A DNA stretch of 64,000 nucleotides from Apostichopus japonicus (Eukaryota; Echinodermata; Holothuroidea; Aspidochirotida; Stichopodidae): NCBI RefSeq assembly GCF_037975245.1, contig NC_092579.1, positions 18,996,678 to 19,060,677 on the forward strand. Direction: 5' to 3'. Positions within the stretch are counted from its first letter, which is position 1. Each line of letters starts with the position of its first letter. Below the pieces are notes generated by a model that was not told where the DNA came from, did not search any database, and worked only from the letters and a program-made list of their open reading frames with translations. Shown one piece after another: positions 37,222 to 52,200 of the stretch. Made by a program: the position numbers and the translations under genes.

Positions 37222-40200
37222 TCACCGATGAGTTGACCTCGATCGGGTTTTCCTTTCATTAGGACGGGTTCTTTTCCTCAAAGCACTCTGTTGGTGACAA
37301 TATAAATACTGTATACATAATCCTGATACTGTCAAAATTCAGTAGTCTTATCAAGGGAATTACACCTTTTTGTTAATTTTATATTTGTATTTAGTTTTGA
37401 CTTAAAGTCTGTACCAAAATAAAGTTTCCCCACATATAGTACCGTTTTGCCTTTATAAAAAAAAAATTAAAATAAATAAATAAATAAATAAAAAAAAAAA
37501 AATAAAAGGTCATAAGTTTTTCTAGAATCTTAAATATGGTATTGTTGTTTGCACCCACCCGACCATTAATCACACCTGTAGATGCAACTTTGCTTCATTA
37601 GCCTTTTCATTTTATAGATTTGTGTTTATAAACAACTACAAAATCGCAATAACGAACATTACCAATCTGCCATCCCTTCTGTGTTCTGAGATGACAGAAA
37701 GTTTTCCATGTCTATGCAAATGTCACGGCGGGATCACTCACCTTGGGTGTACGTCTCTTTACGCTTCCCATTCCTCTCCTCTGCGTGCCTCTGACTTTCC
37801 TCCCCGGTGTACGTGATACCCGCTCATCTCTGACCTCTCCATTTAATCCGACATGTTCTTCTCCATCCTTCGTTCCTATATCCATGACATCCATCTCCTC
37901 CTCCTCAACATCTTCATCCCCGTCATCTTTTGAACTTGCTCTAATCTCTGGTGCAATATTCGACCGTTTCTCATCCTTTCTTCCCTTCCTTCCGTCTCTG
38001 GTCTCTTCCGTTTCAGATTCTAGCCCGCTCTCGCCGTCACTGGGTGCCTCGTCCATGTCCGCTTCGTTGGATGTTTCCTCTCGGCCATCGGAGATCTGTT
38101 CCACCTGTCTCTCATCTTGGTCTCCTCTTGAAGCATCCTCTTGGATTCCGGACATCTCTGGTAGATCTTCTACTAGCAAACTGCTATTTGGTTTCTCAGA
38201 TCTATACACAGACATCACAACATTATTACACAAGAGTAACATGAAAATATCACAATTCCTAAGTATGTATTAAAATGTTAACTTCAATTTTTGAAAGCAT
38301 GCTTTTGTTATGTTCTACATTGATACAGCAAAAGCAGCTTTTTGGCTTCACTTTCATCATATAATTTCATACTCATGGATATCAAAATCTCATAACCGTG
38401 TAGGTCACTAGCTTGATGGGTCAACTTTCGATTTCAAATCAATAATATTTTAAGTTCTAAGGAAAAATTCAAAAGAAAATATCTGTCAAATTATGATTAA
38501 TTACACACAATTTTTGCCAAAGTTTCTCTTGCAGGTTTTTCATTGCTATAAATTTCTCATGGTAATTAGTGATTCTCAATATCAAGTTTAACAAGTAATA
38601 ACAAGTTTAAATAAATAGAACCTGTAGGGAAACTGGTTTATGCATGAATAATTAAAGGTGGGTCTATATATTTACATTCAACAACAAACCATGGGAATTA
38701 GCCCTATATTCATTTTCGACATAACCTTAGTAACAAGACGCCAAACCAATGGTGCGGTCACTTTGAGGTCCATGTAAAATGTAAATAAATAAACCCTGTA
38801 GGAAAATGGCTTATGGATGAATAATTAAAGGCAGATCTGTATATTTACATCAACAACAACATACAATGGGAATTAGCCATATTGGAAAGATATGCATGCT
38901 ACATTTGTATTTAGTTAGTAACTGATTCCTCTTGATGTCATTACCCGGAGGTGGAGGGTCCACTTGTTGCTCGTCTCATTGTCTGCCAGGTGTATTCAAT
39001 GAACATAGCCTGCTGCATCAATCGGTCCATTCTCTGCACATGACGTTCTAAGTATTAATGGTTAACAGTAAAATAAATAAACAAACAAATAAATAAACAC
39101 TAAAGCATACACAATATATCTAACTTCACATCTTTGACTTCACGGCAAATTATGCCCCCCTTTCTAAAGTCTTCATTTTTCATATAAGTATATAATGAAA
39201 ATGAGTATACATTTTTATCCCACATTTCCCCATCACCTCCCTCTCCCTACCCTGGTGCCCATGGCTGTGGACCACTGTCTTCCCTCTCATGAGTACAGGA
39301 ACCGAATAATGACACAATGAAGGTACGTGCAAATCAACTGCTACATGACCTTTGCTAAAGTGACCTGCACCGAATGTACTGGACATAATGTAGGAGTTAC
39401 CGTTAGGTCAGGGAACCATTCATGATAGTGCTGGCCATAAAAATCTTACAGAGACAAATGAAAGGTAAAATACTCCTTACCAGTGTATGGAATAAGGCCC
39501 TCTATGACTTCTTTGGCATTTGATGATGTCATCACATCCATGGATGAGCATGATTTCAGAATTATGGATAAGACCAGCTGGGCGTAGTGACAGTGTTTAG
39601 CGTTAGTGTTCCAGACTTGTAGGAATCCTAGCAAAAGTACTACAGAAATAAAAGGAAAAGGGAAAAAAAAAACCAACAAAAATTACTGACAAATACTATT
39701 ACAGGTAATTGTTGAATCTGCCATTCAAATGAACAGCATACAAAATACTAACATAACATGCATATTTAGTCATGCATATTCAGAGCCAAAACTGAAACTA
39801 GCAGCCAACTGGGATAATTTTCCAATGCTGTTACTTGTTATAAACTGTACTTCCATATCGTGCTTCAAAGCATTCATACTGACAGTACGAACAGTTCGGA
39901 ACCTTCATCTGATATAAACGAGATATTCGTACTCGGTACATACTGTCAGTCCCAGTGCCTATGTCGCATGGAAAGTACAGCATGCATAATATCATCACAA
40001 TTGAGTGGAAACTAGACCAAAACATGGACTAAAAAAATCTAGAATTTGAATAAACTGCTCTGCATTTACCTGTTTGGTCATCACTCAGTTTCTCCACAGT
40101 CTTTGCCAGCACTTCATTCCCATCAGGCTGGTCTAGGATAGCTGGAAGAATTCAAAATTACCCCCAAAAAAGTAAGTAATAATCCATCTTCAACAAAACA

Positions 40201-43200
40201 CCAGACAATTTTTGACACAATCATGAACATTAAAAACAACATGATTGATTATCTGCGAAAGGGTTGCTTCTTCACGCATGGAGAAATCAACCTTAAAAAG
40301 AAATACAAGTATCAACAAAAACAAAAATTGTGAATTTGATAGTGGAGCCTATTTTTACTTGAATTATGTTGTTTTGGATAAACTCTAAAAGTTTGACATA
40401 TTTGAAATAGGATATTTTACAAAGCAGCATCTTGAACATAAACATTAAGGACAGAAAAATTCCAATCAACTACATAATGTCACTTGCACGGCCAAGGAAT
40501 TCATTTAGCCGAGACAAAGCTTCCTGATCCTGAAATTAAAAGGTAGTTGCCAATAATACTTTAAATAAAACACTGGCCAATGTTACATACAATATCATCA
40601 TTATCAACATAGTAAGGGAGGGGTTGGGGGAGGGGGGTGAGGGGATTTGAAAAAATACAGAAGTTACTCCACCTCCCCTGAAAGATTTAAGACTCCAAAC
40701 CAGTAGGTGCAAAGAAGCTGAAAACTTTCAATTAATTAATTATTTAAAACCTTTCAGAATGTCTCCATTTAATGTTACTTACTTTTAACAATGGTCAGAA
40801 CTTTAAATGGTTGGTTTAAGGTTATGGCTAATCCAAGTGCCTTTAAAAACTTCTTTTCATGTAAAAGATTGGACAGTTGCTGTTCCCTGTGAGGTACAAA
40901 AAAAAAAGAAGAACTTTAACAAAGACGTCATTTATATAAAGCAGTTACTAACATGAAGAACATATAAATTAATTCAAACCACAAAACTTTGATTCTCTTT
41001 CAACATGAAAACTGAAAATCTTAGTAAATTCGGTCCCAGAAAGAGAAAGAAGCTTTTGTTAGCAAAATTATTTTTTTTTTTAAATTTTTAATTCTCTTGT
41101 GCAATAAACAGATAAATTGAACTTTGACCCCTGACCTAATGACCTGCTCCTCTTCCTTCTCCTTCTTTTCTTCATATTCCACCAGGGTCATATCCTGCCA
41201 GACCATGATGGTGGAGTCAGCGCCCGCGGTCACCACCTGGTCCTCCTCCAGATTCGGGGTGACCGCCCAGACCTTGTCGTCGTGATCGTCAAATGTCTTG
41301 GTGCATTCGTTGTGCTTGATGGTCCACAACTTGAGTAGTCCATCGGAACCGCTACGAGAGAGATAGCAGTCAAATGATATGACATTAAAACACATCTAGA
41401 GAAATTTAGTTTTTTCTTTTTCTTTCTTGCTTCTCCAATATTTTGCTTTCAATATACTTGATGATGGATGTCTCATGCTCAACACTACATCTGGGCCCAT
41501 TTGAGACTGGCATTAGGGGGCATTAGCTGCCGATAAACCTGCCATTAAAATTGTCTTTCTTCCCAAATGTGTAATCACTTCTACGGAGAGGTTTAAGATC
41601 ATAACACTTTATTTTTAGGAATATTGTGACACTTCAACTCACCGTCTAGATACACTATTTAGTTTCATCGAAACATAGATAAAGACTGGAACATACCACA
41701 AGCACAGTTCCAAAGAGACACTTACCTAGATAGGAGTTGCATCCCTCTGGAGAGAAAAGACACCTTCAAGACTGAAGCATCATGACCCTCAAAGGTCTTT
41801 AAAAGGAAACAAAAGCAAAATGAAACAATTAAATTTTACATCATATAAACACTTTGTTTTACTTTTATTTTCCACTTTATTGTTTTGAGATCTTGGATTT
41901 GATAGGGTTCCAACCTAAGGGTATGTGAAGTGAACAATATGATCACAGTAGTGTATTCATAATGAGATGCACCCCAAATTTGAAAGAAGAAAATCGTAAT
42001 AGAGTTTATGACATCACACCTGTTTGCTTCAAGTTCACTTCAGCTATCCTAAAAATGGTGTATATGAGAATTGATGATTTGAATGCAAATTTCACAAGGA
42101 AGCTTAGTATATGTTGCTCTTTCATCTTTCAAGTGCAATGTTCCTCTGGGAAATCCTTTTAAACAGAACTTGATGTAACCCTCAAGCCACTAACTTGGAT
42201 TTCAATTTGGTTCCATCAAGTATATTGAAAATGAAATACTCCAAACCTAATTGTCCGGAATAGCTCAATATTTGCCAGAAAGTGAAAGGATGCAAAAAAC
42301 TAGTTAGAAAAAACACTAGGACTGTTTTGTGTTTAGTAATAACAAGAAACACCAGTTTGAGCACAAAATTGCAGCACAATACAAACTTACCTTCACACAA
42401 GTGAAATCCGATATGGACCAAATCTTGATGGTGCCATCTGCTGAACTAGTGGCCAATGCCTATGGAAAGGAGTAGAAAGACTTGGCATGAAGATATCTTA
42501 TTTCAATGTGTCTTCACATATAATGGGAATGAAAGTGCAAATTTTCCATACAAGAAATAAGATAAAAGTAGCAGTACTGAGATTTGATTGAGTCAAAATG
42601 TTACTCTTATTTAATACCAAAGATACTAAAAGCTTTCAAGAAACGTACAAGTGGTATGGCATTTTCTTGTAACTTCTAGGGAGAAATCAATTGGCTACAA
42701 AAAAAAAAATTTCAGGAAAGTAGTAAAAATTTACATGGTCGGATGTATGGCATGACAATAACCTTTTCATTGCATTACCATATAAAACTAATCACGAAGG
42801 TTGTACAAACAAAAAAAAGCCAGAAATGATCTTACTCTTGCTAAACACCTTTACACAAACTTTTTAAAAAGCCTAGCAGTTACCATGCGATAGCAAATTC
42901 ACTACAAGTAGGCAAAATTCACGATAGTATTAAAACCAGAGCTTCGATAAAAATATTGTTCACTGATAAGAGGAGCCTCTCTACTGCTATAGACAACATT
43001 TTATGCAAATTTTTGAAATTTACACAATATACATTACAGACTGTAGAAAGTTTCATTAATATAACATGGTGACACAGAGGTACTACAAAAGGGCACAACT
43101 GCGGGTTCAATGCCCGTGGTTACTCACCTGGTCAGTAGGAGAAAACTGGACACACCAGATACCTCTCTTGTGACCTCGAAACGACCCCAGAAATTTCTCC

Positions 43201-46200
43201 TGCTCCAGATGCCAGAGCTTGGCAGACCTGTCTTGGGAGCCAGTAGCTAGTAGCTTATCATTTGGTGATATAGCTAAGGAATTAATACTCTGCAGGGAAT
43301 TAATGGAGGAAAAACATTTTGACTGTGATATAGCGCTGTAATATGAAAACAGAAACTAATTATTCACCGCCAGGGTAGTAAAATATATTCCTTCAAATCA
43401 CAGCTAAGAAAAAACGTATATGAAATATACAGTGCAAGTGTATGTTCAAACAGCTTTTGTTCTTTGACTTAACTCCATTTTGGGATGTGAATATTCATTA
43501 CTTAATTTGCATATGCCAACTTATTGATTTTTACTCTGTGTATTAACTTGTAAGCTTATGACAATACGGTTACACAGCTGAGCTAATTTAGAAGTTTGTT
43601 TCAATAAAAATGAGATGACTTGATATCTGGTTGGAAGTCAAAAACTTCACTCTACCTCGTATGGACAATCAGGTCATAAAATGTACACCTAGTCAGAGAA
43701 TCATCTTTGGACAACCTCTCTCTTCTAAAAGTCAAGACTGTATGTATCATGACAAACTGTAACATTAATTATACATTAGGGCATGAACAGTGAACGGAAT
43801 GAGATGTAAACTGGGAATGAATCCACTGTTTCTGACCTTGTCATGAGCTTTCTCTGTATATGAGACTGAGAGGGATGTGACATCTTTACTGACTGCTTCT
43901 TTCCTCAATTCTGACGGAATTCTCCAGACTTTGAAAGTCATGTCTTCTCCCCCAGACACGAAAAACTTTCTGGACAATCTGAGCAAATAAGAAAGTATTT
44001 GAACAGTTTTGAAATCTTGTAACTTTCAACTTTAAAAAGTACAAGACATGAGATAAAAAAGTAAAGCCAAGAAAATGATTCAAAACTGACTAAATGATCA
44101 ATCATTGATTGATATCCATCTTCCCTGAAGAAAACCCTCATATGAGCTGTCTAGTAATTTCAACTTTCTGATCTCCCCAGCCTCCTTAATCACCACATCC
44201 ATCTCCCCTTGTCCCCTCCCCCTTCCTCCCTGCCTCTTAGAAAACCAATACAACATGCATCCACAAACAGTAGAGGGAAAGTAAACATACTTTCAGACCT
44301 ATTTAACTATATGTTCATTTTCTTTTCCATTAAAAACTGTCAAGAAAGAACATTGTCATTGATAAGATACAAAAAGATAAATTAAAAGGATACAATGAGT
44401 TGGACTCTTCTTGTATCATAAAACAATAGACAAGTAATGCCCTAAATTACCTCGAAGCTGTCACTGACAGTACTGAATGTGTGTGTCCTTTACCGACAGC
44501 GACACATCGCAGTGTGTTATCTTCTCCGTTCATCTGCCATAACCTAACAGAGTTATCCTGGAAGAAGGAAACAATATTTCGATGATAACATCACAAGTCT
44601 TCTAATACTGATGGAGGGATTTCATCATAATAAAATTTGATTTGTTGAATAATTGCTGGCATGTCGGCAAAAGCATCCAACTGTTTTCTTTTTTTTGTTA
44701 GCTCAGTCAGATGGAATACAAATGACAGGTCATTTTGCAATTAGTTGCTGCTAAGTGACCAGTTATTAACTGTGTTGTCTCATACAGTAAAATTTTTGTG
44801 TCCCAAACTTTTGATGCAATGTATCGTTAATATTATTTCATTACTTAAAACGTTGAAATTCGTAAAACCATTCGTAATGCGATTTTGGTGCCAGTTCATA
44901 TTTCCAGGTATATTATCTTCCCTTAAACTGTTGGTACTTTGTATCGACAGATGGCTGCAAATATATCGTAAAATGCAGTTTTGGACTCGGACCGAAGCAT
45001 GATGTCTAGCTTCTTACCTTTGATGAGCTGACTAGCATGGAACCTTTCTTGAACACATCAATGGCAACGATGATATCTATAAAATAAAAAATAAATGTAA
45101 GGATATGTATAGCAATGCAAGGAGATGACAGCACCCCGGATATAAAATATCTATCAAGTTTCATGAGTCTGTTGTCCAGAAATACAAATCAAACTATTAA
45201 TAAAGAAGGGAAAGACATGATATTTTGTATGAGCTGGTGTTCATGGGTGGATCTGGAGGGTTTAGATTCTCTCAAATTATTCTCTTTCCCTTGATGAATG
45301 TTATCCCCTTTATTCATATAGTTCTTGACATTAATGTTTCTGTTACTTTGTTGTTATAACGTACCTTTCATTTCATGTAATTGCAACAGAGAATAGAGGT
45401 CCATTTCTTTTCAACAATGAAACCTTACTAAGGTCTTGCCCTAGCTACATAACTGTTCACGGTTGCTTCCTGGAAAATTTGTACTTTTTTATGAGATTGG
45501 GATCCTATTCGGTTACCCCCATCCACACTAATCAACTCACACCCTCCCTACCCCCTCCTCCCTGACATCAATTATCTGAAAGTACAGTACAGATAACTTA
45601 CCGGTGTGTCCTGTCAAGATTTGACAATTCAATGTCGATAATTCAAAGACTCGGAGTTGGTCAGAGTTGGAAGCCACGGCTAAATGACTTTCATCAGCAC
45701 CGAGAAATTTAACGTCAAGGATCTCATCGTTGTTACCGACCATCTGAGAGAGGAAGAAAAGATTCAATTATGTAAATCAGATGAAACAAAGAAAATATAA
45801 CCTTTCAGCCAGCATCAAGGAAATTAAAGTAATCATCTTGATAATGTCATATTACAATTAATTATAAGACTTGACATAAATCAATTTGCCAAACTTTACA
45901 ATTTTTTAGTGTGTCGGTATGTTCTGCCTTCAAGATTGTCCAGATATTGAGCAACACAGGGCAACTTTTCATGTACGGCCTCTAGCACCACCTTGGTCTG
46001 TGACCTATGCCTGTCACACCCACTCATCACCTCAACCCACAATGGGATGGGTGAGGAATGACAGCATACCTACAGAAATTTGCAATATTTAACAAATGTA
46101 AAAGAAGAATTGATATAAACGGATTCAAATATTTTACAAAAAATATTTAATGCCAATACAGTCACACTTGTGTAAATTTGTTCTTATCTTCATTGCTACT

Positions 46201-49200
46201 CATCTATACACATCCAAAGGTAATCAGAGAAAGAATGAAAGAAATGAAATTAAAGTCATTTCAAAAGTAAACCTCCTCAATCTGGATATAATCTAAGATA
46301 TCACACAAATCAAGACGTTTTATTCCCCTGAATCGATTGTTTCCTGTAAGCTTCACAGACTGATAGAAAGAAAGAAAAACAAAACTCACCTGTTTGGTAA
46401 TTTTGAAGTTATCGATAGAAAAGAAGACAATGTTGTGATCATGGGTTGCTATGACGATTGTATTGAGGGCAGCACACATGATTGCTTGACTAACTCTGGT
46501 CTCGCCTTCCTTGTATGTGTTAGATTTGGAAGCTTCCAGCAAGTTTGCAGGCTGGGTGAAAATGTTACGACCACTGACGACATCCCAAACTTTCAAAGCC
46601 CCTGTTGAAATTACAGAGTAAAAATTGAAGAGTTATGCACAAGTCTAACTTTTAATAAAACAGGACAATATAATAAGAAAGGGCAATAACAAAAGAAGAG
46701 CAAACTTGATGACATACATGTACAAACATCCTTTGAAAGGATAGTCCAGAAATTTTACATATTAATGATAGATACCTGGCATAATACCAAAACAACACAT
46801 TACCAAAGCATTTATCTGATGTATGGGTTGAGAGGAAATGAAATTTGAAAGATACCCCAACCCCCCCCCCCCCCCACATTTTTAACAGTACAAACATTCT
46901 TTTAAATTTAGTCAAAAGCATATTAAACCACCGGTCGAAAGAAAAATGACTCTGACACATCATTCATGACTCAATTTATGCATAAAACATATCTATTCTA
47001 ATCTGTCAGGATTTTTTCAAAACATAACAGCATATAACTTGTTGACATAACTGGGCAGTAAATGGTTTGAAGATTTTGTTTATACATCAAATTACTTCTT
47101 TCCTTAATAAATAATATACCTTGTTGTAAGATCTTCAGATCTACACAGGAGGAATGGAAATCCATCCCAAACAAGTTTATCAAATAGCTAGTATACTTGC
47201 ATATTTCGCCAAGGCTTGTTGAAATAACTACTTGATGTACATGTGACACAGATTATTTTAGATTGTCATAACAAATTACAGTGGAAACCATGTTCATAAT
47301 GAAAGAGATAATAAATGTCTTTGGAATATTTACTTACCTTGCCCACCACAAGTGACAATGTATTCACCGGGCTTGTCAATGCTCAACTCAGGGAATGGTT
47401 TGTCATTTGGCAAGACAAGAAGGGCTTCTAAAGGCTGTTGGGAAAATGACAAGAATTACTTGAATAACCAGAATCAATAGGCATTAGTGATTCCTTGATT
47501 TACATGAGAAAATGTCATGTGAAACATGCACATGGTTTTCAAATTTTGATCATTTGACTCAACCAGAGATCAGCAAGAATCTTCGGTGGACCTACTTCTA
47601 AGTGTAAGTCCATCTGAACTTTACTTTGTTGAAATTGTTGTGTTTAAAAAGGATTTCAGATTGTGACCTCTGCTGACCTTTGATGTCAACTTAAAGATGA
47701 TACCGTTATTTTTCTTACTGTGGTTGATTTGCATACCAGAATACAGTTGAATCACCATGTATTTTTCTCTTTTTTTGGAGGATAAGGTGGGATCATCGTG
47801 TTCACAAGCCATGGCTTTTGTGTGTGTGTTTGTCTGTTGCATAATGATAAGAGAATCCATTCTCAAATACCAGACAGTAGGGCTTCCAAAGACCTACTTA
47901 TCTGAGCCCATGAACCTTTCAAGCCGCGAATATCAAAGTGCTACTCAGAAATTTATCGTTCAAACTAGAACAAACCCTCAAAACTTTCATCACTAATAGA
48001 ACTGAATTTTTAAGTGATAAATGCAATTCTCTATCGATTAAAACATTTCATTGCTAAGACACTTCGACATATGAGTATTAATTATAAATGAAATAGCTAT
48101 TCAAAAAATATTTATATTATTCTTTACTTTTCCTTCAATACATGTAATGCAGTATTGGTATGGGAAGCTGGTATCGAAATGAAGAAACAATTTTCCACTA
48201 GAAGAAAAAAGGTCCTTCCATTAGTGATTGGTTTAACAACCATGTACCATGAGAGTATTGAACCCTCATCTTGCTAATTGTCTCACTTTCTAACTAAAAA
48301 TTGAAATAAGCTGCTAAAGAATTGACACATGTGATAAATTTTATGCTTAATGATTATGTTCACATCGTAAAAGATTGATGCAAATTCCAGAATGAAAATT
48401 ATTTAAAGGGATATTCCAGTGAATAAATTGGAAAAAAAAAACATTTCTGCATCGTTATAACAGGAAAACAAAGCCTTTGAAGATATGTGGTCATTGTGAC
48501 ATCACAGACCACATACTGTGATCCACTCCGGGGAGGAACCGAGGAGTTACCCAGTCGAAACAAGTAACATACGATCAACAGTATCTCAGGTTAGGGACAC
48601 GACATTGAGATGGGGTTTTCAACTAACAGTGTAGAATAATTTTCTCTCTCATATACAAGAGTCTCATGGTCTGCCACCAGAATATCCCTTTAAGAATGAC
48701 ATGAAAGAGATTTGAAACAAACCTCAAAGACAGGTATAGTTCTTCTAGCAGAAAAGTCTTTCAAGTCCCAAATTGTGACCACGCTGTCCCTTCCGGTCGA
48801 GAAAAGCAAAGTTGCATTTTGGTTGAAGCTGAAGGAGGTCACTGCGCTGTAATGCTTTGTCAGTTGATACTCACACCTAAAACATAGAGGAAGTAAAGTC
48901 AATGAAACTAAAACATACGACTGAGACGTCAAGTTTTGATCTCAATTAGACTAACAACAACAAAGAAGATCTGAAAGCAAAATATTTTCAAAAGTGGGAC
49001 ACATTAGGATGCAAAATAAAGTACAGAAAGATTTCAGGCTGGAAGAGAATCTACCAAACTGAAAGCAGTTGGTTATATTTGCAGCTCCAAATATACTTAC
49101 AGTATATTTGTAATTCTCTAGCCTCCATACACCTTAGGACTATCATCACCAAATATCTTTGTCTCACCAGCATATACCCTTATACCATCAACACCATTAT

Positions 49201-52200
49201 GGCCTACTTCCACCACCACATACCCTTCTCTCGCCACTGCATTCCCTTCTCTCACCACCACATACCCTTCTCTCCACCACATACCCTCCTCTCCACCATA
49301 TACCCTTCTTTCACCAACACATACCCTATTCTCACGACGACATATCCTTCTCTCCACCACATACCCTTCTCTTGTCACCACGACATACCCTTCTCTCCAC
49401 CACATACCCAACTCTCGTCTTTGTCTTACAAAATATTACAGTTCCTGCGTAAAAAACTGCTATACATCTTTGGACTTGTATCGCAGTTTGGCCATTTTGC
49501 ATAGCACTTTGCGACTGGATACCGGATAAATTATTCCCTGTAGTCACCTATGGACTATCCTTTCTTCGTTATATTATAAGACTTTATATATCAACATAAA
49601 CATAAATCCGTTCTGAAGAGGATGATTTAACAATGATCTGAAATCTCAAGATTAGTTCATCTTGCCACTTACTTTCCTGTTTTGAGATTCCAGACTCGAA
49701 TGACACTGTCTGAAGAGGCAGAAAACAAGAGCAGCTTGGCGGGATCTGGGTGGAACTCCAACAAGCTGTGTAATAAAGGAATGTATAAGATTACTACAAA
49801 TTTACTACTCATGGTGCTTAAATGCTTAAGAGACCAAATTAAATATACTTGCAGAAATTCAAGCATTTCTCACCCCTCAACCTGCCTCTCTCTCCCCCAG
49901 CACCCACCCCTCCCTCATACCCTAAAGGAACATTTACATTTGTTGGGAGCGTGCAAGTGCAAGTGTGGTTTGTGCAGTTCTAAAAAAAACTATTCTACCC
50001 TCAAACAGCTGGTGTCAGTTCTGAAACTTTCATCTGAGATGAATTGTATCCAAGTTTCATCACAGTTATCTTCCCTTGTTTGCTAGCAATGGTCCTTAGC
50101 ATCACATAGCAGGAACATACAGTCTTGAGAACTTATATATTTTTATGTGAAGTATCGAATCAACAGTACACATAGCACCATACACACACATCATATATAG
50201 CATTGCACAGTGTTTCACATCAAGGAACCAAAACACATCAATACGAATATGCATTAGATGAATGCAGCCTATGTAAGTTATCTTCTGTATGTGATGTGAG
50301 TTTTTGTTTCAAATTCTCAATATAACTGCCGGGGACATACTGGTACCACTAGAAGCTTTGACACACTCGTTGAAATTTAATGATAACACCAATAATAGAA
50401 TTGTTAAATTTTGCAAGCCACAAATTATCAGGAAAAAAACAAAACAAAAAACACTTTATTATTAAATTGCACTTCAAGAGTAAACAAACACTTGCCATAA
50501 AGAAGGCGAGTGTTTCTCATTGCATCATACTTACTTAACAACCACCTGTGATCCCTTTAGGTTGTGGGTGCAGTATTGTTTTATGACATCCCATACCTTG
50601 ATCGTACTATCACTGCTTCCGGTAGCCAGCAGAGTTGAAGTACTATCAAATGCCATGCTCACGACAGGAGCTATGTGAATGGCCTACGAAAAAACAAAAA
50701 ATGAGAAACACAATCATGATTGGCCTATAATTTATAAGACTAATTCAACTGACATATAATGTGAATTGATTTAACTGTCAGTATTCTGCAAGGAAAATCT
50801 TGATGGGTTATAACTTATAAAACTAAGAATAGCAAGCCTTTGAGCTCTTCAGATGTACTGCATGAATAAGCAGCTGCAGTCTTCTGCAATTTAGTTGCTT
50901 CAGATTATAATATTCGTTTTTGTAAAACCTTTTTGTCTTTTCAGGTTTGAGAGAAAATGAATCCATTTTAACTATCATTTATTTTCCCGTGATAATTTGG
51001 AATATCAACTAAATTTCACGTCAGGTTTATATTTGAATAATAAATACAACATTAAAAAATAATCACTACCCTCTTTAATTTTAATAATCCTAGTCTGAGA
51101 TCAGTGCTTGAAAGATCCCTTTGTTTACCACATGGTTGAGAAAGCCTATGGTCTGTGGCTGTGTACCCTTTGTGATTTCCTTTAGCCCTCTCTCCTTTAT
51201 ATTTTCTTCTTACCTTCCACGTTCTTATGCATGTTTCTTGTTTCCATTCCCACTGTTTCAAGAGAAGGCTGCTGTAAGCCACTATCAACATCTGAAAAAA
51301 AGAAAAGACAAAAAAAAAGCCTTCAGTCATTTTTACAGCACAAAGAAACATTACTAGTTCAGCTTTGTATTCATTATTCATTCATTGTAATGGCAACATC
51401 CTGAAATACCAAACAGAAGGATAAGACTCAAAATCTGCTCTAATCTAATCTGCTTGCAGACTACTGGACTTGAAAGAACTGGAATTATATCTTTCTGACA
51501 TGAAGGAAACTGAAACAGATCTGGACAAGGAAGCTGAGTTTTGTATTAAGAAGCAAAACTCTTAAGAATCTGAAGAATATATACATCAGATTATGACATA
51601 TTACAATGGAACTCACCTCATCATCGGGTGAAATGATTAAACATGTGACCTCACCTCCTTCCTCCTGCAAGTGAAAAAACATAACATTTTAGAGTTTAAT
51701 GTTGTATTAAATGGAATTATGATTTGACCCAGGAGGTCATGGAAGGTCAACGATTGCATCATGGAATATCAATAATTGCATCACTGCATTCTGTACTGAT
51801 TGGAGTAACAGGATAATATAATTACAAAAAATGTGACCATTGGCAGTTCACAGATGGCTGCGAGTGTTTTAAATACATATCATATACACATAGTTCACTG
51901 CATAAGATGGTAGCACACAGCTACCAGGTGATGTGCTACTGTCCGCAACATGCCTCAAATAAAAAGTGATTGAGATGAAAATAATGTGCTACATCCCTAG
52001 CACTCAAAATCAATTATAATTCCTATGTCCCCTAATCAATAGCTTAGTCGAGTACATACCATTACAGATAAGAGGCAAACTGACGAACCATGTTTATACT
52101 ACAGAGACAAGGTACCAAGATGTGGGATCACAGATTCCACAATCATAATCATTCCCAAACTTAGGTAACTGGTGAACCATGGAGGTCAATGATGACAACT

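Noticed and set aside
37743-38273. 176-codon serine-rich plus-strand frame
   Set aside because: Antisense shadow of TBL3 exon 22, whose acidic coding strand is validated by phase and acceptor.
40470-40529. Minus-strand segment with a good acceptor reading DQEALSRLNEFLGRASDIM then a stop, between TBL3 exons 18 and 19
   Set aside because: Only phase 0 gives this peptide, but exon 18 ends in phase 1 and joins exon 19 perfectly; skipping options do not fit either.
49079-49504. Long plus-strand frame with repeated IPFS-type peptides
   Set aside because: Product of the minisatellite in TBL3 intron 6; no independent gene signal.
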